Shown here piece after piece: positions 9,701 to 20,475 of a stretch of DNA of 39,369 nucleotides; the first letter of the stretch is position 1; every line of letters begins with the position of its first letter. The DNA is from Azolla pinnata (Eukaryota > Streptophyta > Polypodiopsida > Salviniales > Salviniaceae), in NCBI GenBank assembly GCA_037176905.1, contig JBBBWG010031676.1:5158-44526 (forward strand), given 5' to 3'. The notes under the pieces are model-generated. The model was not told the origin of the DNA and made no database searches. It saw only the letters and a list, made by a program, of their open reading frames with translations. A program made the position numbers and the translations under genes.

Positions 9701-12700
9701 AAGGCTAAAGCTTCTGCACAGTTTTAAGCATCTTAAGGTTCCTGATAGGTTTTTCTTAAGACAAGCATCGCCAATGGTAATTTGTTATAGTGACTTTCAG
9801 TTAATTTTGAATCTAAGGTCTATGTTAGTTGTGATTTCTAAGTGTGTATGTGTGGTGGGTCAAGGCATGGGTTTTTTTTCTCTATGATGCTTCTCGTCTG
9901 ATTGAGCAATCGCCTCTCAGACCACACAGGCTGTGTGTGCAGGAAAATGTGTGGATTGGAGGTGAAGATTTAGCTTGTATTAATATTATGCTGATTCAGT
10001 AGGAACCGTTGAGCAGGAAAGAATCAAAAGAATTTGTTGTCCATTGGTGGAAAAGTGTAAACTGAGACCATCCTACAGATCTAACATACTTATGAATTGT
10101 AACTTAATGCCAGGGTTCTGATTTTATTGCATGGGATAAGTGTACTATTATGAATGTGGGAACTCTGACACTTTTTTATTGAGAGGTTTGTTATCTACAG
10201 CATGGAAGAGCGAAGTGCCTCGTTTAACATTCTACCTACTAAGGAATTATAGGACCTCAAATATTAATCAAGTTAAGATTCAAAGAGCCACTAGAATTTT
10301 GTTTAGTGTGTTACAATATCAGCTAAACATATTGCCTGCATCTTTGTTGTTCCAGATTCAGCAAGTGTCTGTTCTTAAGATAGTTGTCTCTGATTTTGTT
10401 TCTTTTGGCTCAGGTACTGTATTTCTACTTTGTATTCTTGCGACAACAAAATAACAACATCTGCTCCTAGTTCTGCAGGGTAAATCACATCACCAAGCCT
10501 CTGATGATATTATTATGAAGGTGTGACAAAAGATTTCATTGACTGTTTTTTAACTCAGCTGAAGCAATAACCTTGTAATTAATGCAGATCCAAGTGCAGC
10601 GCAGAATGTAAAAAGTCCCTTTTTTTTCAGTCATCATGAAAGAGACTTGATGTAAAAAGCTCATTATGACCTTCAGGTTGTTTGCAGGTTGACACGTTTC
10701 TCTTGTTTATGATTTCAAATTTTTTTTGGATTGTCGTTTATTCTCTTTGTCAATATTCATAGATCTGGAGTATGCTGCTCATCGATAAAGAAATATGTTG
10801 CATTGGAGTAGTATGCAATCCGATATTCTTTTTACTGCGTCTTCAGGAGAGATTCAGGCCATTTTCTGGAGTCAGTATCAATGACTAGTGTTTTAAATAG
10901 AGATCCATGTGTAAATGGTCACCACATGTAGGTTCTCTGCAAAGGCAGTACAAGTTCTTACATAGAGACGTTTCAAAAGACATCAGGTCAAGCACAACCA
11001 GACTTCAGCTGGCCTTCTCTATACAGTTGAAGGTACACAAATCATCATATAGACACATTAGCTTAATCCAATGAAAGTGTTAATGGGATAAGCCACTTTT
11101 TATGTTTATTTTGTATTCGGCCCTAATATTACTATCTCTATTGACAAGAGGAGAAAGCCAAACCAACTCATTCTGCTATTTCAAATAACAGTGACATTTA
11201 TGACTTGGTTAATCTGATGTTCTGGACAGGTTTTTGGACTGGATAGAAAGTAAAATAGAAGATTAAGCTTTTGATCCAGATCTTGCAAGGGTATGCTGTT
11301 GTCTTGAGATTGATTGCAAATTAGATGTTGCTAAGGACATTAATGGTGAAAATTTACATTGAAGTGATTTCAGAATCTGTTTGTGAACCTTCAATCTCCA
11401 ATGAGACTATATAAAAACAATCTTACCTAACTGTTGCACAATGTGCCAATTTTTCTTAGGTGAGCTAATCTAGAATGGAGATTGCTGGAAGATTCAAACA
11501 ATATATTCATGTGGGTATTTTTAATCTGCATACACTTGTGGAGAGAACAGAAAGGTATTATTCATTCTAATTAAGAATTTACCTTCAAAAAAAATTTCGA
11601 ATGTTCAACATACTACATGTTGGAGGATTTTCTGATTGATTGTATTCTAACTCGAACAGTCAACGTTGTTGGTAACAATTTGCGTGAGTAGGATTTCCTT
11701 CTAGCTCAGGCCCATCATCTGGTTTCTGATAGTGTAGAAACAATCAGATAAACTTATGGTGAAGATATAGCTCAAGTCAGAGGGTTCTTGGAAGACTAAA
11801 TTTAAAGTAGATACTGAGGATCAGGTGTGATGGCATGCATCACATGATTTAGTTGACTTCCTAAATTATGTGCTTTAACATGAAGAGTAGCCACTGACCA
11901 TGAAGGAAGAAGTTCTTGTTCGAATGGTACCTAGTAAAATTGGGCTATAGCAGAGGAAAAGCACATTGGAGGTGAAATAATAAATAGTATTTATCAGCAA
12001 AAATACTTCTGGCTGGTATCAGAAGTATTTTGGCCCAAACAAATTTATCCTGAAGTAAACTCAGTGCCTAGAAGTCTTTATCCACTCTGAGACTATATTA
12101 CAGAGCCGGACCAAAGAAGAGATGATGAAATTAATGTTTTGAGTGAATTTATCTGCGGGATTATAGTGATGCTGGCCTTCCGAGAATAAAAACAACAACA
12201 AAGATTTGAAAGTGACTATTATTATGCTGGGAATTTTAGAATGCCCTGGATACGCTTCTAGCTAAATATGAGGAATCAACTTTAAGGATAGACCTGTGGC
12301 CATTATGGTAAGGTTCACATGATGCAGGTGTGGGTCTTCCAGCAAATATTATTAGTAGAACGTTTCTATGAACTCACTGGTGAGGGAAAGATTTGTATAA
12401 AGGAAATGTGCAAAAGGTATTGCCTTCTTCTTAGTATGACTTCCATCCAAACAATAGAAAATATTGAGGATGAATGGTTTTCTTCAATTGAAATGAGCCA
12501 TTGTCTAGAATGGTTGGGAAGCTTCCTTTATATTTCACGATGCCAAGTTGTAGTTTTTAGAGAGATTTGATCCTGTTGCCAACTCTGGTAAGGCTCATGG
12601 ATAGCAGTTTAGTTGATGGTAGTATTTCACCAACAGTTCTGAGTAACCTCAGAAAATCAAGTAGGGCAGCAATGGTCTAGAGTAGGAGAAATGCTGGTAA

Positions 12701-13689
12701 CTGCATAAGTCACCAGTGAAAGAGAATCTGAGTCAGATGGGTCACAAAATCAGCTGAGAAGATACTGTAGTGTCGTAAGCAGCTGGAGTCCGATGCGGAA
12801 CTCCAGTTGGTAATGCATCTTGTGGTTTTGAGGCGAGTTTTCGACGATAGAACGACACGATGCAGTTTCCCGGTTCCCTATATATTTATTACTTGTTGGA
12901 AATGTACCAGAAAACCCCGAAGCCTGAGAAACTGAGTCGAATACGCTCATATAGTATAATGTACAAATAGAGGGTTGGATGTTCTGGCAGTTTTCCAAAC
13001 TGAGATGTATTAATGGTATAAGAACATGTTAGGTGTATTCTTGTTCCCTTACAGTGACCAAAGACGGAGTGTCTTAGCGGAATACCCAATCGAGAATATG
13101 TTAATTGTTTTATATAAACAGGGTGCTAGTTTGACAAATGTTTGAAACTGCAGGGTATCATGGGCAATCTAGTAGATGTTGAACAAGTTGAAGGTTATTT
13201 GTTTTGCTGCTTTTCTCTTCATTGCAGGTGTGGTCTATGCATACATGGTATAGATGGAAGAGCACATAAAAAATCGCGCGAGGAAGGATGCTCCCTCCAG
13301 TTGGCGCTGAGGTTTCTCCGATGATCAATGTCGTTCATTGCAGTGGAATGTCATATTAGCTAATCAACCGTCTCCAAGCCTCTTGTATAAATACTCGGTT
13401 GTAATGCCCAGAAGGAGTGTTGGCAATTTACTGTGTGCACAAAGCTCAACCAAGAATGGATACAAACACGATGGAGGAAATTCGATAGAATGAAACAATC
13501 TGCACATTTGGGTATTGTTTTTCTTGCTATGCGTCTGTGGAAATTTATGACGCCGTACTGCCAAGCAGGCGATCTGTTAATAGATAATTAGTAGTGAAAG
13601 CATCTGGTTCTGATGCTAGTCTCTTATTGGCAACCACGGAAGTGTGATTACGCATTTGTCATATGGAGAAATTTGGATCCACTGCCCTG
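6779..13689. other. Gene-poor 6.9-kb stretch, no coding gene recognised
   Basis: I read this region in six frames and found no frame longer than about 105 codons after 7300 and no motif of a known family. At 6840-7020 the DNA is GC-richer and resembles a gene leader, followed by a T16 run (7087-7102). The rest is AT-rich, with splice-like CAG/GT sites but no connected open exons. It could contain long introns of a non-coding transcript or old retrotransposon debris; no LTR boundaries or reverse transcriptase motifs are visible. Confidence 0.5.
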
Positions 13690-14260
13690 ATCGATTGGCA
13701 AACACTCGATCCAGAGGCATTCGAACAGACGCTCGATCAGCAAACGCTCGATCCAGAGATCTTGGAAGTACAGACCTTTGCGAGGAAGAAGGTGAAACAT
13801 TGATCCATCCGAGGATTCGGAAGATCTGAGGGACTTCTCACCACAAGGTTAGCTGATGGCCATGTCCGATGTCCTTGGATCCAAGTTCGACCGAACCTAG
13901 CTTCGACGAATAACATAAAAGACAGATCGGGATGAGTTCGTCAATCCAGAAAAGATAGAAATCTTTAAGGAGATCCGATCTTCTGGTCGAACCGTTGCAT
14001 GATTACATGCCCTTTGCAACGGACCCCTCGATCATTCTCTCTCGCGAAGGTAGATTTAGTCGGTTGTGGATCGATCTCGCACACTCGATCGAGTCAAGTT
14101 ACGGATGGATTATGGATTGACCGATCTCAGCACATTCAGATCGGCAACACAGGCAAGATGAACCCAGGTTCGAGACCTAAGTAGTAAAAAGACCATATCT
14201 CCGGATTGATCGGCAATCGCAGTCATCCGATGCCTCGGAAGATCGAGCCCGAATCGATCA
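13690..14260. repeat. CGATC-rich segment with short direct repeats
   Basis: CAAACACTCGATCCAGAG (13699-13716) recurs as CAAACGCTCGATCCAGAG at 13742-13759, about 43 bases apart, with a related ACAGACGCTCGATC between them. The following 500 bases are rich in GATCGG, CGATC and TCGATC words. The composition differs from the AT-rich DNA before it and is reminiscent of degenerate retroelement sequence, but no element can be named. Confidence 0.4.
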
Positions 14261-14324
14261 ATCAGCAAACTCCGAGAGAGGGAGAGATGGAGATCAGACT
14301 TCTCCTTCTCTCTTCATATCTTAT

Positions 14325-14467
14325 ACAGAACAGAACAGAACATATCCTACACAGAACAGAACAGAACAGAATAGTTCTCTTCTTCTTCTTCCTCTTCTTC
14401 TTCTTCTTCTTAATCCCTCTTATACAGAACAAAACAGAACAGAACATATCTAATACAGAACAGAACA
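14325..14467. repeat. ACAGA pentanucleotide and TTC repeats before an assembly gap
   Basis: ACAGAACAGAACA blocks at 14325-14342, 14350-14371, 14424-14443 and 14456-14467 alternate with TTC runs (14378-14410). The same pentamer reappears after the gap at about 14627-14651, so the gap is probably internal to one repeat array. Confidence 0.8.
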
Positions 14468-14567
14468 NNNNNNNNNNNNNNNNNNNNNNNNNNNNNNNNN
14501 NNNNNNNNNNNNNNNNNNNNNNNNNNNNNNNNNNNNNNNNNNNNNNNNNNNNNNNNNNNNNNNNNNN
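14468..14567. other. Assembly gap (100 N)
   Basis: Exactly 100 N, a conventional placeholder for unknown length. It is flanked by pentanucleotide and TTC repeats. Open frames that span it are meaningless. Confidence 0.98.
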
Positions 14568-14568
14568 T

Positions 14569-14600
<32 letters not shown>

Positions 14601-14703
14601 AGAAATGCCCACATACAAAAACTGAAACCAGAACAGAACAGAACAGAACAGAGAAGCTTCCATGGCCTAGCCTTCTCCTTCGCCCTCGCCCTCTCTGTTT
14701 CTC

Positions 14704-14744
<41 letters not shown>

Positions 14745-14752
14745 CGCTCTCG
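14568..14752. repeat. TTC, CAGAA and CT repeats upstream of the Alfin-like gene
   Basis: A (TTC)10-type run at 14568-14597, a CAGAA run at about 14627-14651 and a (CT)16-type run at 14709-14741. They lie 160-340 bases before the start codon at 14909. The CT run is probably in the promoter or 5' leader, where pyrimidine-rich tracts are common in plant genes. Confidence 0.8.
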
Positions 14753-14908
14753 CTCTCGCAGCGCAGTCATACTCGCAGAAACAGTATAGCTTCCATGGCT
14801 TCCCGACTTCTTTCCTTCCCCCTCGTATCTCTGAAGTAGGACCCTCCCACCCCCTTCTGCTGCTCCTCTCCGTGCCATTCCCTTCCCCCCTCCCCTATCC
14901 CTTTCGAT

Positions 14909-17900
14909 ATGGAAGCTTCTGCAGCTATGCCCACCACGGTTGAAGAGATTTTTGAAGACTACAGAGGACGAAGGTCCGGATTAATCAGGGCCCTCACAAC
15001 TGGTAAGATATGATCGCACAGCTTATCCGTATCCGTAGCTCTCTCTCTCTCTCTCTCTCTCTTTGCGTTTTGCTCTATCGTGGGTTTCTTTCTCTCTACG
15101 TCTTCATGTTTCTGAACTCTATCCCGAAGCTCTAAAACTGTCGCCAATCTGAGAAAGCCCTGTGAGTTCTGATGCTGCTCGTGTCTTCTTTTCTCTTTTT
15201 CTTTCTTTCCTCTGTCTCTCAGTGCTTCCTAGTTTTCCCGCCAATCCCGAACCCTAAATTTACCCTTCTTTCTGCTATTTTCTCTGGTTCTCTGGTGCCA
15301 ATCTGAAACTGTAAGAATCGACAATCTTTATCGTCTTTGTATTTGTTTGTTGAAAAAATTCTGTTCTGAAGTCATCTAGAAATCCTATAATCACCAGCAG
15401 TCTGAGTACTGTTCCCTTCTGACACAGTCAAAAACCCGGAAATTCCTCAGAAATCTGAGGTTTGTGTGTTCCATACATATCCTTGAATATATGTACGAGG
15501 ATAAGAAGTCTAAATCTGGAACCCTTATTCTTCGTTAAGTTTGTAATTTTTTTCTTCTTGAAATTTTCTTTTTCTGCTCTGAAGTCAATCTAAAACTTTA
15601 AAAACGCCATCAATAGTGCTGATAGTCGTGGTGTTCGTGCGCATTAGTTTTCTGGTTTTGAATTTGAATTTCTGTGTGGAAACCAATCTGAAACCATAGA
15701 ATTAGCATCAAGCTGAGGTCTAATGGAATTTCATGTCTTTCTTTTCCAGATGTGAGAGAATTCTATGACCAGTGTGATCCAGGTATGACTTTTCCTTCGT
15801 TAAATTTCAGAGTTTTGGGATGCTATTAGGGTTTTTTTTTACTGTCGTTAGGGTTTCCAAATACAGCTAGGCTTTTTCCCTGTAGTTGGAGTTTTTAAGC
15901 GAAGTTAGGGTTTTCGGATACAATTAGATTTTCGAATATGATTAGGGTTGTTAGACTGTAGCTTACAAATTTTCAAATATAGTTAAAGCTTTTTAATGAA
16001 GGTAGAGTTTCGTCTGTAGTTAAGGTTTTTGCATTGTTGTGATTTTAATTGTAACCATGGTTCTCCGTTGCTCATAAAGTTGAAATTTTGTTTTTGTTGT
16101 CGTGGTTTATTTTCTTGTTACGGTTTATATTATGCATAATTGTGTTCTTGTGGGATTCATTTACGGGAGATTTTTTATCGGAAGAGTTAATTGCTTGATG
16201 TTTCAAATGAAAAATACAGGTTTTGAAAACAAATTGACAATTTTCTAGTGTATTTATGGTTAAACAGTTGTTTTAACCATGCACACTAAATTGCCAAATG
16301 CTTTTCTTGAACAAAAGAACTCATCAATGCTAAATTGTATATGTTTTTACTGAGAATTCTCCTAGAGGGAAATGTACTAGTTTTCAATATTTTTTGGTTT
16401 AAAGACATGATTAATAGATGATTTGATATTCGTGTAGGGTTGTGTATCTAAAAGCCTTTCCTGAGTGAGTAGACATAGATATTGATGTTTCTTTATATCT
16501 TCCTTTTTATACCATGACTTGATTCTACATATTTTGATATCTCCATTGTGTTCAGAGCTGAAATTGATATTTTATATGCGTTATCTTTAACTTCTCCGAG
16601 GAGAAGGAAAATATACTAGTTTTTAATATGCTTGTGTTTTACCAAGATACGATAATTAGATGGGTTTCTATTCTCACTGGGGGCTGCTTTTTCTGAACCA
16701 GCAGCTGAAGATACTGCTGGTTCTCTTGATATTTTCATTTTTATTCCAAGACTTGATGAGGTTCGGTCAAGGAAATTTTCTTCTCTGGCCATGTGCAGAT
16801 AAGGAGAACTTATGTTTGTATGGTGATCCAAAGGGGAATTGGGAAGTTACTCTTCCAGCAGCTGAAGTTCCACCTGAGCTTCCGGAACCTGCGTTGGGTA
16901 TCAATTTTGCTAGAGATGGAATGGAGCATAAGGACTGGTTGTCGCTCATTGCAGTGCATAGTGATTCGTGGCTCTATGCTGTTGCTTTCTATTTCTGTGC
17001 TCGGTTTAACAGAAATGATAGGTAAGTCATTGTTTCTTTATCAGGTTATTTTTTTATCTGTCCAAACCACAGCAAAGATTTAATGTGTACGTTATGCAAT
17101 GCTTATCTTTTAATTTTAATGTATGTTCATATCATAGCAAAGATTGAATGTGTATATCATGCAATGCCTACTTTTGTTTTTATTTTAATCTGTTCATACC
17201 ATAGAAAAGATTTGTTGCGTGCATCTTATATGCATTCTTCATATGCTCAAACTACACAACAGTTCGCTGAAACATCTTACATTAACATTTCTCCAATTCT
17301 TCCACTGGTACATTTGAGTATTCACTTGCTTGTGTTGTATTGACTTGATTAAGCATTTATGATGCCTTCATTTTTGACAGATCCTTGACTTTAATGTGCG
17401 TTCTTTGTGAACGAAACGCCTTCTGTGTGTAGAAAGTTTATTCACATTCTTTTCACTCTTCCTGAAGGATATTCATCATGTTCTTTTCCTTGTTCTTAAA
17501 GGAGGTATTGCATATATTTTGTGTGCGTTGTTTTTGTCCTGTTTCAGCATTCGCAATGCATCTCTTTTAGATTTCCTTACTCCTTGTCCATAGTAAATTT
17601 AGGGTTATGAATACATAGCTCATTCAGGAGGCATATTTTTTCAGATTTATTGTGTGCTTTGTCTGTACATGTTCTAGGGAAGGATCTCCAAGTAATTTTT
17701 CAAATTTATCACTTGCCGTTCTGCGTTATTCTGATGCTAATTCATCGCTCTTGCGCATTGGAGATTCGCTTATATGTTTTCAGTGTTTTCTCTAAATCTT
17801 GGTTTGGCTTCGTCAATGCATCATTTAAATGTGCGAGGGTTTTTGTTGTTTTCCATTGCTTTCAAGGCAGACTTCATATAAAATGGGTCCGGTAGCCTTT

Positions 17901-18782
17901 GCCAGTTTTTATATGTCACCTCTGAGACAGGGCATTTGCAATTGTTAATACAGGAAACGGTTATTTGGCATGATCAATGAGCTGCCGACAGTTTATGAGG
18001 TAGTGAGTGGAAGAAAAGCTGCAAAAGAGAAAAGTACGCCTGTCAATGGCACAAACAACACAAAATCAGGCATTAAAAAGGTAATTTTTCCGGGCACTTT
18101 GGAAAGGAAAATATAATGTGAGTCGTAAATCACCATTGAAATGTTTAGATTTAGAATAACGCACATTTATATGCATCTGACGATAAATGTTGAATCAAAT
18201 TGTGTGATTGTAAAGGATGTGCATCTCCGATCCATTTTAAATACCAGGTTTGGTTTCAAGGACATCCTATTTAAAATAACATACATTTTATTGAAAAGTT
18301 TTGGGTCAAATTCTTTGGTATTCCCTTTAAAATGACGTACATGTCATTGCACCTAGCGATAATCATCAGTCAAATTTTCTGGTTAATTTTTGTTTGAATA
18401 TATTCAACCAGAGGAGTATGTGTGATTAAATTTGATAGTTTGATTACCTGTTTTTTTCCATTGATTATGTTTTTATGCACAGGAGAAGCCATCATCAAAG
18501 CAGACACACGAGAAGCCATCATCGAAGCAGCAGCCACAAGAGAATAAGCAGACAAAGCCTCCGCAGGAGGAAGATGAGAACTATGAAGAAGACGAAGAGG
18601 AAAACGAGACGTACTGTGGTATATGTGGGGGCTTGTACTCAGGGGCTGAGTTTTGGATAGGCTGTGATCTCTGCGAGAAATGGTATCATGGTAAGTGTGT
18701 GAAGATCACTGCTGCAAAGGCTGAGCACATAGAACAATACAAGTGCCCAGCTTGTATGAGCAACAAGCGAGCTCATGTTTAA
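14909..18782 (+). CDS. Alfin-like PHD-finger histone reader
   Basis: Five exons: 14909-15002, 15750-15782, 16799-17021, 17954-18080, 18483-18782; 777 bases, 258 residues, all junctions GT-AG and in phase. The N-terminal Alfin domain is near-canonical: [61 protein letters not shown], then [17 protein letters not shown] variable linker follows with a [13 protein letters not shown] unit repeated, then an acidic stretch. The C-terminal PHD finger spans 204-250 with C204, C207, C220, C223, H228, C231, C247, C250 and the aromatic W217 expected for H3K4me3 binding. Alfin-like proteins are plant-specific nuclear readers of H3K4me2/3 that associate with Polycomb PRC1 RING proteins and act in stress and seed-to-seedling transitions. 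Length and five-exon layout match the family. Start is the first ATG in the matching frame. Confidence 0.95.
15825..16035 (+). repeat. Degenerate ~20-bp tandem repeat in Alfin-like intron 2
   Basis: About ten or eleven successive units of roughly 20 bases, each starting TTAGGGTTT or a decayed form (TTAGATTTT, TTAAAGCTT, TTAAGGTTT) and ending in an AATACAG/CTGTAG-like segment. It begins 43 bases after the exon 2 donor and lies wholly within the intron. The seed word resembles the plant telomere repeat but the period is about 20, not 7. Confidence 0.6.
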
Positions 18783-19415
18783 GCACCATAGGAAACCCCC
18801 CCCCAAGGAAAAAAAAAAAAGGGAACAAAAATGGAAGATGCTTTTTTTTCTTTTCTTTTCTGTCCACAGCATGTTGTTGTACCATCGCTCGCGAATTTCT
18901 ACTAATGTGGTCGTTCTTTTAGTTTGTTCTGTAAACTCTCTTTATATATCTTGTCCTGAATGGGGTCTCTTGTTGATTGTATGCAAGGGAAGGTGGTTTT
19001 TTTTGATTTGGGTGCAGTTTTTGGAATTTCGATTTGTGGTTCGTGATGAGAGAGATCCATTCCATCTTTTCAACTGTAACAGAGTTTCGCCATTGGGCAG
19101 CTTTGCCCAGTGTAATTGTACGTAACCAGTATTTCTAAAACTCTTGGGGGTACATCTTCTTGTACTTAAAAAAAGAATCTAGTTTTCTTTTGTTTTTCTG
19201 TTGTGTTGCACACTTCCTTCCAAACACCGCAGCGGAAGACTTGGAACAATTAGCTTTCATTATACAGGTGAAATACCGATGACTTGATGTGATCATTTGT
19301 AATCCAGTAAGATAACCCATGTTTTCCGTCGATATGTTGGTTTCATTGGTGTGAATTCTTGAGGCATTGCCTTGGTTAATTCATCGTCGTTACTGAATGA
19401 CATGTCTCTACCTGG

Positions 19416-19545
19416 AAATACAAATTTGGAAGCAAATGTTGGTTTGTTGTGTGTGATTTTGGAACTGCTGGAATACAAATTGGAAGCAAATATTGGTTTA
19501 CTGTGTGATTTTGGAACTGCTGGAATGCAAATTGGAGCTGCAGCA
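19416..19545. repeat. ~52-bp imperfect tandem repeat, 2.4 copies
   Basis: The block GGAATACAAATTGGAAGCAA followed by a TTGGTTT..TGTGTGATTTTGGAACTGCT segment occurs from about 19416, 19470 and (partly) 19522, with periods of 52-54. Confidence 0.75.
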
Positions 19546-19667
19546 ATGGTGTGAAAAACAGAAGAACTCTGGTTGTGCTGGTGTTTTGGAATCTCTTGCA
19601 GGATGAAACAGGTTTCTCAGGGTTTTCCGATTGACATGAGCATCGTTCTCCCAGATTTGAAAGGGAC

Positions 19668-19670
<3 letters not shown>

Positions 19671-19700
<30 letters not shown>
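19671..19700. repeat. (AG)n microsatellite
   Basis: Fifteen GA dinucleotides in a row, about 520 bases upstream of the LanC-like start codon. Confidence 0.95.
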
Positions 19701-19703
<3 letters not shown>

Positions 19704-20218
19704 TTGCTGAGAAGAACTGATTGGGTAACAATGCAAGTTTCTTTGCTTCCCAATGCATTTTGTTGAAATGGTGGTGGTCTCTCCGCAAATCTGAGAGATT
19801 CATATGATTCTCCATGGAAATCAGATGAAGCTCACGTACGAAATCTGGAATGAAGCCCCCCAAATCTTTGGAAAATGGTCGTTTCTGAATTCATGGAAAC
19901 CCTAGAATTGTCGGTAGGAATGCCCTCTCTTCTTTGCCCTCTCATCTTCCTCATCCAGGAAGAAATGGTCGGGGATCGCACAGAGGTTTTGCCCAGCTTT
20001 CATGGCGGAATTTCCTGTTTCCCTCCCTGCCCGACCGTTTGGAGTGCGCAAGAAAGAGTATATGCAAAGCATGGGAGAAGCTAAACACTTGGGAGCTGCT
20101 TCCAGAAGCGATGATCTTTCTTCCGGAAGCTCCGCACCAGAAGCTTCCCGGTAATCGAAGAGATTTCTGAAAGGCCAGGCTCTCTCTGTGCTTCCCAGAA
20201 GACTCCAGTTTGGCGGAC

Positions 20219-20442
20219 ATGGCAGATCGATGCTTCGTCAATCTTCTCCCGCCCTACCCAGGCCATGTAGGGGAACTCCACGGAGCCTCTTCGCGTGCAC
20301 AAGAAACACATGAAGATGAAGCAGGAGCGGAAGGCGAGCATGCTTTGCTTTCCTCTCCGTTCCGCCTCCTCTCCTCGCCTTCGGTTTTGTCTCAGCGATT
20401 CCTTCGATCTGCGCTCTTGTTAAAGAAGGAGGCAAGCACAAA

Positions 20443-20475
<33 letters not shown>

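Larger units (their letters stand above)
18783..20218. other. Alfin-like 3' region and LanC-like promoter region
   Basis: The 3' UTR of the upstream gene begins at 18783 and includes C9, A12 and T-rich runs near 18797-18850; no clear AATAAA was identified. A ~52-bp direct repeat lies at 19416-19545 and an (AG)n tract at 19671-19700. No further gene is recognised. Short frames at 19875-20218 on both strands lack motifs. The LanC-like promoter and leader should lie in the last few hundred bases. Confidence 0.5.
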
